Shown here one piece after another: positions 1-6,867 of a stretch of DNA of 10,849 nucleotides. This DNA comes from an uncultured Oscillospiraceae bacterium. GTDB taxonomy: Bacteria; Bacillota; Clostridia; Oscillospirales; Oscillospiraceae. The stretch spans positions 1-10,849 of the forward strand of contig CAJTLK010000035.1 in assembly GCA_910577415.1 (NCBI GenBank), read 5' to 3'. Each line of letters opens with the position of its first letter. The first letter of the stretch is position 1. The notes beneath the pieces are model-generated. The model saw nothing but the letters and a program-made list of their open reading frames with translations, did no database searches and was not told the origin of the DNA. A program made the position numbers and the translations under genes.

Positions 1-1114
1 CTTGATCCGGCTGGGGATCGGCGATGTGACCCAGCCCCTGGCTCCGGCGGTCATTTCGGCCATGGAGAAAGCTGTGGCTGAAATGGGGAAGAAGGAGACC
101 TTCCGGGGCTATTGTGAGGAGACCTGCGGAGCCTATGATTTTCTGCGCTTTGCCATCCGGGATTCTTACAAAGCCCAGGGGGTGGACATCGACGATGATG
201 AGATCTTCGTCTCCGACGGCGCCAAGAGTGATTGCGGCAACATTGGGGACATTTTTGGCCTAGAAAACGTGGTGGCAGTGTGCGACCCGGTCTACCCGGT
301 CTATGTAGATACCAACGCCATGGCAGGCAGGGCCGGGGAGTACGACGGGGAGAAGTGGACGGGGCTTGTCTATCTGCCCTGTACAGCTGAAAACGGTTTT
401 TTCCCGGTTCTGCCCGTTGGGAAGGTTCCCGATCTTATCTATATATGCTCTCCCAACAATCCCACCGGTACCGCCGCCACTAAGGAGCAGCTGAAGGTAT
501 GGGTGGATTATGCCAACGCCCACGGAAGCGTGATCTTGTACGACTCCGCCTACGAGGCATTTATTACTGAGCCGGGCATCCCCCACAGCATTTTCGAGAT
601 CGAGGGGGCCAAGACCTGTGCCATTGAATTCCGTTCCTTCTCCAAGACCGCCGGATTCACCGGCACCCGCTGTGCCTATACTGTGATCCCCAAGGCCCTG
701 GAACGGGAGGGAGTCAGTCTAAACGCCCTGTGGAACCGCCGCCAGGGTACCAAATTCAATGGTGTGTCCTATGTGGTCCAACGGGCGGCAGAAGCCACCT
801 TCACTCCAGAAGGACAAGAGCAGATCAAGGAGACCATTGGCTTTTACCTCAACAACGCTAGAGTGATCCGGGAGGGGCTTTCCGCCGCGGGCTTGAAGAC
901 CTATGGCGGCGTGAATGCTCCCTACATCTGGGCCAGTACTCCCAAGGGAATGGCCTCCTGGGATTTCTTTGATATTTTACTCAAGCAAGCCTGCGTGGTC
1001 ACGACCCCCGGCGCGGGCTTTGGCCCCAGCGGAGAGGGCTATATCCGCCTTACCGCCTTTGGAGACGCCGAAGCCACAAGAGAAGCGGTAGAGCGTATTC
1101 GGGCGGTGCTGTAA
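1..1114 (+). CDS. dapL: LL-diaminopimelate aminotransferase, 5'-truncated by window edge
   Basis: PLP-dependent fold-type I aminotransferase that makes LL-2,6-diaminopimelate from tetrahydrodipicolinate and glutamate in one step, feeding lysine and peptidoglycan synthesis in the cytoplasm. Only 370 C-terminal residues are visible; against family members of about 395-410 residues, some 25-40 are missing upstream, so the TTG at position 2 is read as an internal Leu codon. Visible marks, numbered from that codon: the N-terminal IRLGIGDVTQPL segment, SDGAKSD (71-77), SPNNPTG (150-156), DSAYEAF (181-187) with the Asp and Tyr that hold the cofactor, the Schiff-base Lys215 in SFSKTAGFTGTR, and the substrate-carboxylate Arg349 in GYIRL. 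The GTR after the lysine and the GIGD start separate DapL from ordinary AspC-like enzymes. One oddity is GYCEETCGAYDFL at 36-48, where I recall GYGPEQGYDFL being usual, i.e. two extra residues and two cysteines. The stop is TAA, and a hairpin follows 64 bases later. Confidence 0.93.
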   Translation, partial: LIRLGIGDVTQPLAPAVISAMEKAVAEMGKKETFRGYCEETCGAYDFLRFAIRDSYKAQGVDIDDDEIFVSDGAKSDCGNIGDIFGLENVVAVCDPVYPVYVDTNAMAGRAGEYDGEKWTGLVYLPCTAENGFFPVLPVGKVPDLIYICSPNNPTGTAATKEQLKVWVDYANAHGSVILYDSAYEAFITEPGIPHSIFEIEGAKTCAIEFRSFSKTAGFTGTRCAYTVIPKALEREGVSLNALWNRRQGTKFNGVSYVVQRAAEATFTPEGQEQIKETIGFYLNNARVIREGLSAAGLKTYGGVNAPYIWASTPKGMASWDFFDILLKQACVVTTPGAGFGPSGEGYIRLTAFGDAEATREAVERIRAVL

Positions 1115-1178
1115 GCCGCCGTTCCAACGATGGATATTCCATAAAGCCAATTCACCTTACAGACGCATTCTGCTTATA

Positions 1179-1226
1179 TGTACAAAAGGTTCCCCGGCCC
1201 AAATGGGCCGGGGAACCTTTTGTACA
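1179..1226. terminator. Bidirectional terminator between convergent dapL and pfp
   Basis: Perfect inverted repeat: 22-base arms at 1179-1200 and 1205-1226 with an AAAT loop. The GC-rich core (GGTTCCCCGGCCC and its complement) is flanked by AAAA on the left and TTTT on the right, so each strand reads a hairpin followed by a short U-run. The position between two convergent stop codons (1114 and 1253) fits termination in both directions. The U-runs are only four bases long, so efficiency is uncertain. Confidence 0.85.
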
Positions 1227-1252
1227 ACGAGCCATTTTACTTACCTGCTCTA

Positions 1253-2485
1253 TCAGGCAAAGACCTTTTTCAGCTTGGCGAAGCGGGGGAGAGAATGCTC
1301 CTTGGGAGGGTTCAACTCACCCTGGATGAGGGGGAGGACATAGTCAATAAAGGGTTGCTCGATACCGTTCCCTTCGGCGTTGATCCACGCACGGGGGACT
1401 TTCTTTTCAATGTTGGCGACAATATCCAGGGGCTGAAGTACAGTCTTGCACTGGTAGCCGCCGTCCCGGGTGCAGTCAAAGGCTACCATTTTGTCTGTAA
1501 CGCCGGAAACAGCGGCCTCTACCGCAGCCTTGCCGGCCATAAAAGCCTCATCCACGTCAGTCTTGGAGCCGACGTGAGAGCCACAGCGCTGGAGCAGGGA
1601 AAGCTCAATGCCCCGGACCTTGGCCCCGGTCTTCTCCTTAACGATCTCGGCCAGCATGGCGGCCAACCCGCCCAGTTGGGCGTGACCGAAGCCGTCGGTG
1701 GCAGAGGTCTTGGCCTCGGAGACGAAGGTGCCGTCAGCATAGTGGATACCCTCGGAGACGGCCACCATGCACTTGCCGGTGGCGTCATAGATGCGCTTGA
1801 CGTCGGCAATAAATTTGTCCATGTCGAAGTCGGTCTCAGGGAGGTAGATAAGGTCGGGGCCAAAGCCTGCCCAGGTAGCCAGGGCGGCGGAGCCGGCCAG
1901 CCAGCCCGCGTGGCGGCCCATGATCTCCACAATGCTCACCATGCCGGTGTCATAGACGTGAGCGTCCTGCCAGACCTCCATGCAGGAGGTGGCGATAAAC
2001 TTGGCGGCACTGGCAAAGCCGGGGCAGTGGTCGGTGCCGTTGAGGTCGTTGTCGATGGTCTTAGGCACACCCATGACCCGGCACTCGTAACCCATCTTCT
2101 GCATATATTTGGAAATTTTATTGCAGGTGTCCATGGAGTCATTGCCGCCGTTATAAAAGAAGTAGCGGACGTTGTGCTTCTGGAAGATCTCCAGGATACG
2201 CTTATAGTCGGTGTCGTCCACATCAGGATCGGCCAGTTTATAACGGCAGGAGCCGAGAGCGGAGGAGGGGGTATAGCGCAGCAGGTCCAGTTCAGCGGCG
2301 TCCTCCTTACCCATGTCATATAGCTTGTCGTCCAGCACACCCTTGATGCCGTGGGCAGCGCCCAGGACCTGGGTGATACAGTCGGTATCCAAGGCGGTGC
2401 GAATGACGCCCAAGGCACTGGCGTTGATGACGGCGGTGGGACCGCCGGACTGGCCGATGATACAAGCGCCTCTCAGTTCACTCAT
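1253..2485 (-). CDS. pfp: 6-phosphofructokinase, pyrophosphate-dependent type
   Basis: Converts fructose 6-phosphate to fructose 1,6-bisphosphate in the cytoplasm; with PPi as donor the step is reversible and serves glycolysis and gluconeogenesis. The 410-residue protein has the PFK fold marks: GQSGGPTAVINAS near residue 11, GGNDS at 113-117, PKTIDND at 141-147 with catalytic Asp145, and MGRHAGWLA at 189-197. Two residues point to PPi rather than ATP: Asp116, where E. coli PfkA has Gly104, and Lys142, where it has Gly124. It is longer than the about 320-residue ATP-type enzyme, as usual for PPi-PFKs. Asn115 stands where E. coli has the Mg-binding Asp103; GGND occurs in the long PPi class as far as I recall. 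The ATG at 2485 has AGGAGG at 2495-2500, nine bases upstream. It is divergent from fba, which uses its product. Donor specificity is inferred from residues, not shown. Confidence 0.93.
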   Translation of the reverse strand: MSELRGACIIGQSGGPTAVINASALGVIRTALDTDCITQVLGAAHGIKGVLDDKLYDMGKEDAAELDLLRYTPSSALGSCRYKLADPDVDDTDYKRILEIFQKHNVRYFFYNGGNDSMDTCNKISKYMQKMGYECRVMGVPKTIDNDLNGTDHCPGFASAAKFIATSCMEVWQDAHVYDTGMVSIVEIMGRHAGWLAGSAALATWAGFGPDLIYLPETDFDMDKFIADVKRIYDATGKCMVAVSEGIHYADGTFVSEAKTSATDGFGHAQLGGLAAMLAEIVKEKTGAKVRGIELSLLQRCGSHVGSKTDVDEAFMAGKAAVEAAVSGVTDKMVAFDCTRDGGYQCKTVLQPLDIVANIEKKVPRAWINAEGNGIEQPFIDYVLPLIQGELNPPKEHSLPRFAKLKKVFA

Positions 2486-2541
2486 GGTAGAATTCCTCCT
2501 GTTATCAACATAGTTTTATGAGACAGTGGAGCGTGTGACTA

Positions 2542-2559
2542 ATATTTTCACTAAAATAT
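2542..2559. repeat. Operator-like inverted repeat at the pfp transcription start
   Basis: Perfect 7-bp dyad ATATTTT-CACT-AAAATAT. It overlaps the -10 box of the predicted pfp promoter (2558-2563) and covers the expected start site, the classical place for a repressor site. No terminator role is plausible because the stem is all A/T. A bound regulator is inference only; A/T-rich dyads also arise by chance. Confidence 0.4.
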
Positions 2560-2586
2560 GATACCATATTCTATTGCAATTCGCAA
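2558..2586 (-). promoter_or_regulatory. Promoter of pfp (sigma-A type, extended -10)
   Basis: Read on the minus strand: -35 TTGCGA (2586-2581), a 17-base spacer, then TGG followed by -10 TATCAT (2563-2558). This gives five of six matches in the -10, four of six in the -35, and the extended TGn motif. Transcription would start near 2551, leaving a leader of about 65 bases before the pfp ATG. The -35 box lies inside the spacer of the opposing fba promoter. Confidence 0.7.
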
Positions 2587-2602
2587 CGAAAACTGGTAAA
2601 AT
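2574..2602 (+). promoter_or_regulatory. Promoter of fba (sigma-A type, extended -10)
   Basis: -35 TTGCAA (2574-2579), a 17-base spacer, and -10 TAAAAT (2597-2602) preceded by TGG, an extended -10. The expected start is near 2609, giving a leader of about 25 bases before the fba ATG at 2634. It overlaps the pfp promoter over 2574-2586, so RNA polymerase could probably not occupy both at once. The shared segment TTGCAATTCGCAA (2574-2586) is itself a near-palindrome with arms TTGC and GCAA. Confidence 0.7.
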
Positions 2603-2633
2603 TATCTTACATTTTGAAAAGGAGTTGATTCCC

Positions 2634-3602
2634 ATGCCCCTGGTCACATCAACCGAAATGTTTAAAAAAGCCTATGCCGGTGGGTACGCTGTTGGCGCGT
2701 TCAATGTCAATAACATGGAGATCGTTCAGGGTATCACCGAAGCCTGCAAGGAGGAGCACGCTCCCGTGATCCTGCAGGTGTCCAAGGGCGCCCGCGCCTA
2801 CGCCAACCACACGTACCTTGTGAAGTTGGTAGAGGCTGCCGTTATCGAATGTCCTGATATCCCTATTGTTCTCCACCTGGATCACGGCCCGGACTTTGAG
2901 ACCTGCAAGTCCTGCATCGACGGCGGCTTTACCTCCGTGATGATCGACCTGTCCTCCAAGTCCTTTGAGGAGAACATCGAGGGTACCAAGAAGGTGGTGG
3001 AGTATGCCCACGACCATGGCGTGGTGGTGGAGGCCGAGCTGGGCACCTTAGCCGGGATTGAGGATGACGTAAAGGTAGCGGCCCACGCCGCGTCCTACAC
3101 CCGCCCCGAAGAGGTAGAGGAGTTCGTCTCCAAGACCGGCTGCGACTCTCTGGCTATCGCCATCGGCACCTCCCACGGCGCCTATAAGTTTACCGCCGAC
3201 CAGTGCACCCGCAATGAGAAGGGCGTTCTGGTCCCGCCCCCCCTGCGCTTTGATGTGCTGGAGGAGGTTTCCAAGCGTCTGCCCGGCTTCCCCATCGTAC
3301 TCCATGGCTCTTCCAGTGTGCCTCAGGAGTACGTGAAGATGGTCAACGCCCACGGCGGCAAGATGCCCGACGCCGTCGGCATCCCCGAGGAGCAGCTGCG
3401 CAAGGCCGCTACCCTCAGCGTGTGCAAGATCAATATCGACTCTGACCTGCGCCTGGCTATGACCGGCACCGTTCGTGAATTCTTTGATGAGCACCCCGAC
3501 AAGTTTGACCCCAGGGAGTACCTGAAGCCTGCCCGGGCCAACATCAAGGAGATTGTCCGCCACAAGCTGGTGGATGTGCTGGGCTGCGCCGGCAAGGCCT
3601 GA
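2634..3602 (+). CDS. fba: Class II fructose-1,6-bisphosphate aldolase
   Basis: Zinc-dependent reversible cleavage of fructose 1,6-bisphosphate to glyceraldehyde 3-phosphate and dihydroxyacetone phosphate, the central step of glycolysis and gluconeogenesis. The 322-residue protein is of usual length. Visible marks: GAFNVNNMEI at 21-30; HLDHG at 81-85 with catalytic Asp83 and metal ligand His84; EAELG at 133-137; GTSHGAYKF at 178-186 with metal ligand His181; VLHGSSS at 222-228 with metal ligand His224; and KINIDSD at 265-271 for substrate phosphate binding. I chose the ATG at 2634 because AAAAGGAG (2617-2624) sits nine bases upstream and the protein then begins MPLVTSTEMF, as in homologues. 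An in-frame TTG at 2574 coincides with the -35 box and has no ribosome binding site. It is divergent from pfp, whose product is its substrate. Confidence 0.97.
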   Translation: MPLVTSTEMFKKAYAGGYAVGAFNVNNMEIVQGITEACKEEHAPVILQVSKGARAYANHTYLVKLVEAAVIECPDIPIVLHLDHGPDFETCKSCIDGGFTSVMIDLSSKSFEENIEGTKKVVEYAHDHGVVVEAELGTLAGIEDDVKVAAHAASYTRPEEVEEFVSKTGCDSLAIAIGTSHGAYKFTADQCTRNEKGVLVPPPLRFDVLEEVSKRLPGFPIVLHGSSSVPQEYVKMVNAHGGKMPDAVGIPEEQLRKAATLSVCKINIDSDLRLAMTGTVREFFDEHPDKFDPREYLKPARANIKEIVRHKLVDVLGCAGKA

Positions 3603-3637
3603 GAAAAAAGGTATTCCGAAAAAACCTCATGGAAAAG

Positions 3638-3671
3638 AAAACGGACACGGCTTGGGCCGTGTCCGTTTTTT
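3638..3671. terminator. Rho-independent terminator shared by fba and the aldolase-like gene
   Basis: Stem of 14 bp (3638-3651 with 3656-3669) with a TTGG loop, core ACGGACACGGC. On the plus strand it ends in a run of six T (3666-3671). On the minus strand the preceding A-rich stretch (AAAAGAAA) gives a U-rich tail, so it can work in both directions. It sits 35 bases after the fba stop and just before the stop of the convergent gene at 3682. Confidence 0.92.
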
Positions 3672-3681
3672 ATGAGAATGG

Positions 3682-4710
3682 TCAGCTCATTGCCTTAATG
3701 GCCTTCAGCATCCCATCGGCATCGGAGAGGGTAGTGGCAAAAGAGGTGACGAAGCGCACCACGGTATGGCTCTCATCAGCCTTGCACCAGGTCTCATAGG
3801 TACAGACCTCGTCCAGCTTGGGGAGAAAGTCGTTGGGGACGATGGGAAAAATCTGATTGGTGGGGGAATCCACCATCATAGGGAGTCCCAGATTCTTCAA
3901 CCCACCCTGGAGGTATTGGGCCATATCCACCGCTTGGCGGGCCAACTTGAAGTAGAGGCCGTCCTTCAATAGGGCGGTGAACTGCACACCCAGAAGCCAG
4001 CCCTTGGCCAGCACGGCCCCCCGCTGCTTCTTGATACGGAAAAAGCCCTCCTGCAGAGTTGGATCAGTAATGACCAGCGCTTCGCCCATCATGGCGCCGT
4101 TTTTGGTACCTCCGATATAAAAGGCGTCGGTAAGGGAAGCGATATCCGGCAGAGTCAGATCGTTGTGGGGGGCAGAGAGGGCGCAGCCCAAACGGGCACC
4201 GTCCAGGAAGAGAAGCAAACCGTTGCGGCGGCAGCACTGGGACAGGGCCTCCAGTTCGCCCTTAAAATAGACTCCGCCGGTCTCGGTGGCGTTGGAAATG
4301 TAGACAAGCCTGGGCTTGGTCAGATGCTCGTCCTTACACTCTTCCACCACGGAGAGGATGGCGGCAGGGGTGAGCTTTCCATTGGCGGCGGTGGGAACAG
4401 AGATGATCTTGTGTCCGGCGGCCTCAACGGCTCCGGCTTCGTGGCCGTTGATGTGTCCAGAGGCGGGGGCGATAACGCTCTCCCAGGGCCGCAAAAAGGC
4501 GGCAATGGCGGTAAAGTTGGCCTGGGTCCCGCCGATCATAAACTGGACGTCGGCCTGAGGAGCCTGACACATGGCGCGGATCAGATCGGCGGCCTCCTTA
4601 CAGTAACGGTCAGCGCCATAGCCGATAACGCTCTCGGCATTGACGGCTGTCAGGGCCTCTAAGACCTTTGGATGGCAGCCTACGGAATAGTCGTTGCGAA
4701 ACTGATACAA
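3682..4710 (-). CDS. Threonine aldolase-like PLP-dependent lyase
   Basis: Member of the beta-eliminating lyase/low-specificity threonine aldolase family (fold-type I PLP enzymes). Such enzymes cleave L-threonine or L-allo-threonine to glycine and acetaldehyde; substrate and stereospecificity cannot be read from sequence. The 342-residue protein fits the family length. Marks: FRNDYSVGCHP at 4-14, GGTQAN at 60-65, GHEAGA at 89-94, FLDGARL at 168-174 with Asp170 for the pyridine nitrogen and Arg173, and Schiff-base Lys203 in GGTKNGAMMGE. The start appears to be TTG at 4710: AAGGGGG (4719-4725) lies about eight bases upstream, no ATG or GTG fits, and the protein begins as relatives do. It lies 13 bases after the glnS stop, and its Shine-Dalgarno overlaps that stop codon, so the two genes are almost certainly cotranscribed and may be translationally coupled. 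Any functional link to GlnRS is unclear. Confidence 0.88.
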   Translation of the reverse strand: MYQFRNDYSVGCHPKVLEALTAVNAESVIGYGADRYCKEAADLIRAMCQAPQADVQFMIGGTQANFTAIAAFLRPWESVIAPASGHINGHEAGAVEAAGHKIISVPTAANGKLTPAAILSVVEECKDEHLTKPRLVYISNATETGGVYFKGELEALSQCCRRNGLLLFLDGARLGCALSAPHNDLTLPDIASLTDAFYIGGTKNGAMMGEALVITDPTLQEGFFRIKKQRGAVLAKGWLLGVQFTALLKDGLYFKLARQAVDMAQYLQGGLKNLGLPMMVDSPTNQIFPIVPNDFLPKLDEVCTYETWCKADESHTVVRFVTSFATTLSDADGMLKAIKAMS

Positions 4711-4723
4711 AGCTTTCGCCCCC

Positions 4724-6409
4724 TTACATCTTAAAAGAGTCTTTCAGGCTTACCGCCCGATTGAAGACCAGGTGGCCGGGGGAGGAGTCTTTGCAGTCAG
4801 CGCAGAAATAGCCTTGGCGCATGAACTGGAAACGGTCCTCCGTCTTGGGATGGGAAAGTCCGGCCTCCACCTTGCAGTCGGTGAGGACCTCCAGGGAGTC
4901 GGGGTTTAGGCAGGCCATAAAGTCCTTGTCTCCAGCATCGGGGGATTCGTCGGCAAAGAGGTTGTCATAGAGCCGCACCTCGGCGTCCAGGGCCGTGGCG
5001 GCGTCTACCCAATGGAGAGTGGCGCCCTTGACCTTGCGGCCATCGGCGGGGTCGCCGCCCCGACTGTCAGGATCGTACTCGGCGGCGATCTGGGTCACCC
5101 GGCCTTGGTCGTCGGTTTCATAGCCCACGCATTTGATGAGATAGGCGCCCTTCAGGCGGCACTCGGGACCGCCGGGGTAGAGACGCTTGTACTTGGGGGC
5201 AGGCTCGGGGAGAAAGTCCTCGCTCTCCACCCACAGCTCCCGGGAGAAGGTGACCTTCCGGGTACCGGCGGACGGGTCGCCGGGGATATTCTCTACCTCA
5301 AACTCCTCGCTCTGCCCGGCAGGATAGTTGGTAATGAACAGCTTTACCGGGCGGAGCACCGCCATGACCCGATTGGCGGTGCGGTTCAGATCCTCCCGGA
5401 GGCAGTGCTCCAGGAAGCCGAAATCTACGGTGGAGGCTGCTTTGGTCACGCCGTTGCGCTCGGAGAAATCACGGATGGCGGCGGGAGTATACCCTCTGCG
5501 GCGCAGGCCGCAGAGGGTGGGCATACGGGGGTCGTCCCAGCCGGCGACCTTGCCCTCCTCCACCAGTGCCCGCAGCTTCCTCTTGGACATGACGGTGTAG
5601 TTGATGCCCAGGCGGGCAAACTCGATCTGACGGGGCTTGTGATAGGGGATGGACACATGCTCCACCACCCAGTCATAGAGGGGGCGGTGATCCTCAAACT
5701 CCAGGGAACACAGGGAGTGGGTGATCCCCTCCAGGGCGTCCTCGATGGGGTGAGCAAAGTCGTACATGGGGTAGATGCACCACTTGTCCCCCTGGCGGTG
5801 ATGGTGGGCATGATTGATGCGATAGATGACGGGATCCCGCATATTGAAGTTGCCGCTGCTGAGGTCGATCTTGGCCCGAAGCGTCATGGCCCCGTTGGGG
5901 AATTCCCCCGCCTTCATCCGGGCAAACAGGTCCAAAGACTCCTCGATAGGCCGGTCCCGGTAGGGGGAGGTGGCGGGGATGCCCACATCTCCCCGGTGGG
6001 CCTTGAATTCCTCGGGGGAAAGCTCGCAGACGTAGGCAAGGCCCTTCTGAATGAGCTCCACAGCGTACTCGTACATCTTATCAAAGTAGTCCGAGGCGTA
6101 GAAGAACCGGTCCCCCCAGTCAAAGCCCAGCCAGTGGATGTCCTCCTGGATAGCCTCCACGAACTCCACGTCCTCCTTGGAGGGGTTGGTGTCGTCCATC
6201 CGCAGATTGCACAGCCCACCATACTTCTCCGCCGTACCAAAGTCGATGATCAGGGCCTTGCAGTGGCCGATATGGAGGTAGCCGTTGGGCTCCGGCGGAA
6301 AACGGGTATGGACTTTCATCCCGGCGTACTGTCCGCCGGGAGCGATGTCCTCATCAATAAAATCGTGGATAAAATTCTGTGCCATGACAGGCTTCATTTC
6401 TTCCGGCAT
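4724..6409 (-). CDS. glnS: Glutaminyl-tRNA synthetase
   Basis: Class I synthetase that attaches glutamine to tRNA-Gln in the cytoplasm, with no need for the Glu-tRNA-Gln amidotransferase route. The 561 residues compare with about 554 in E. coli. Marks: FPPEPNGYLHIGHCKAL (37-53) holding the HIGH signature at 46-49; LRMDDTNP (69-76); WCIYPMYDFAHPIEDALEGITHSLCSLEFEDHRPLYDW, a GlnRS-specific catalytic stretch, at about 210-247; VMSKRKL as the KMSKS equivalent at 273-279; and PRMPTLCGLRRRGYTP at 294-309. The C-terminal third is the beta-barrel anticodon-binding domain. GlnRS rather than bacterial GluRS is clear from PEPNGYLHIGH and MSKRK. I chose the ATG at 6409: AAGGAG (6420-6425) lies ten bases upstream, whereas the GTG at 6418 is one base from it. 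The gene has its own promoter at 6447-6475 and leads the operon with the threonine aldolase-like gene. GlnRS is patchily distributed in bacteria, attributed in the literature to transfer from eukaryotes. Confidence 0.96.
   Translation of the reverse strand: MPEEMKPVMAQNFIHDFIDEDIAPGGQYAGMKVHTRFPPEPNGYLHIGHCKALIIDFGTAEKYGGLCNLRMDDTNPSKEDVEFVEAIQEDIHWLGFDWGDRFFYASDYFDKMYEYAVELIQKGLAYVCELSPEEFKAHRGDVGIPATSPYRDRPIEESLDLFARMKAGEFPNGAMTLRAKIDLSSGNFNMRDPVIYRINHAHHHRQGDKWCIYPMYDFAHPIEDALEGITHSLCSLEFEDHRPLYDWVVEHVSIPYHKPRQIEFARLGINYTVMSKRKLRALVEEGKVAGWDDPRMPTLCGLRRRGYTPAAIRDFSERNGVTKAASTVDFGFLEHCLREDLNRTANRVMAVLRPVKLFITNYPAGQSEEFEVENIPGDPSAGTRKVTFSRELWVESEDFLPEPAPKYKRLYPGGPECRLKGAYLIKCVGYETDDQGRVTQIAAEYDPDSRGGDPADGRKVKGATLHWVDAATALDAEVRLYDNLFADESPDAGDKDFMACLNPDSLEVLTDCKVEAGLSHPKTEDRFQFMRQGYFCADCKDSSPGHLVFNRAVSLKDSFKM
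5491..5518. repeat. Perfect 12-bp inverted repeat inside glnS
   Basis: Arms ACCCTCTGCGGC (5491-5502) and its complement (5507-5518) with a GCAG loop. In the glnS mRNA this is a strong GC-rich hairpin across the codons for PTLCGLRRRGYTP. That peptide is conserved in GlnRS, so much of the symmetry may be a by-product of coding constraint plus codon choice. No U-run follows on the mRNA strand, so it is not a terminator. Confidence 0.5.
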
Positions 6410-6446
6410 GGTCCCCACGCTCCTTCTCTCTTATGAGTTGAGGTAT

Positions 6447-6475
6447 ATTTTACCCTCTAAACCTTGAAAATGCAA
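6447..6475 (-). promoter_or_regulatory. Promoter of glnS
   Basis: Read on the minus strand: -35 TTGCAT (6475-6470), a 17-base spacer, and -10 TAAAAT (6452-6447). Five of six bases match the -10 consensus and four of six the -35. The start would be near 6440, giving a leader of about 30 bases before the ATG at 6409. It lies within the 69-base gap after the ArsC/Spx-like gene, which shows no terminator, so some read-through from that gene is also possible. Confidence 0.7.
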
Positions 6476-6478
6476 CAC

Positions 6479-6832
6479 TTATTTCTGAGATCCAGCCGCC
6501 CAGTCGGCCTCTTTGAAGCCAAAAAAGACGGTATCCCCATCCACCAGGACCGGCCTCTTTACCAACATTCCGTCAGAGGCGAGAAGGGAAAACTGCTCGT
6601 CTTCGCTCATGGTGGGGAGCTTGTCCTTCAGCCCCAGGGCTTTATATTGAAGGCCGCTGGTGTTGAAAAGCTTCCGTAGGGGCAGACCGCTGTGCTTGTG
6701 CCAGAGCCGCAGCTCGGCCTCGGTGGGTTTTTGTTCCTTGATGTTTCGATCTTCAAAGGAAAGACCCTGGGCCTCCAGCCACGCCTTGGCTTTCTTGCAG
6801 GTGGTGCATTTGGGATATTCGACAAACAGCAT
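6479..6832 (-). CDS. ArsC/Spx-family thioredoxin-fold protein
   Basis: Small cytoplasmic protein of the arsenate reductase (ArsC)/Spx/YffB family, 117 residues, about the family's standard length. Marks: YPKCTTCKKAKAWLE at 6-20 with the CXXC pair Cys9/Cys12; LFNTSG at 55-60; a Lys/Gly-rich LGLKDK at 66-71; and KRPVLV at 92-97, where Arg93-Pro94 matches the conserved RP (cis-proline) loop. Spx regulators carry CXXC as a thiol switch, and many uncharacterised members are annotated as arsenate reductase-like. No ars genes are nearby, so an arsenic role has no support here; a thiol/disulfide-linked role is equally possible. The ATG at 6832 is preceded by AGGAGG at seven bases' spacing, and a good promoter lies at 6868-6896. 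It is divergent from the T-box operon and upstream of glnS. Confidence 0.85.
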   Translation of the reverse strand: MLFVEYPKCTTCKKAKAWLEAQGLSFEDRNIKEQKPTEAELRLWHKHSGLPLRKLFNTSGLQYKALGLKDKLPTMSEDEQFSLLASDGMLVKRPVLVDGDTVFFGFKEADWAAGSQK

Positions 6833-6867
6833 AAGGATTCCTCCTGAAAATTAAAAGTGTCATTCTC

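Noticed and set aside
1115..1178. Possible small gene or RNA between dapL and the hairpin
   Set aside because: No start codon with a ribosome binding site, no promoter and no structure other than the terminator were seen.
1178..2323. Long plus-strand open frame opposite pfp
   Set aside because: Gly/Val/Leu-rich translation with no family motifs; it is the antisense shadow of a clear phosphofructokinase in GC-rich coding DNA.
2574..2633. TTG start giving fba 20 extra N-terminal residues
   Set aside because: The TTG is inside the predicted -35 box and lacks a ribosome binding site; the ATG at 2634 has a good one and gives the family's usual N-terminus.
6410..6418. GTG start three codons upstream of the glnS ATG
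   Set aside because: It is one base from the AAGGAG, too close for initiation; the ATG at 6409 has ten-base spacing.
5012..6436. Long plus-strand open frame opposite glnS
   Set aside because: Antisense shadow of glnS; low-complexity composition, no conserved motifs, and the minus strand carries complete synthetase signatures.
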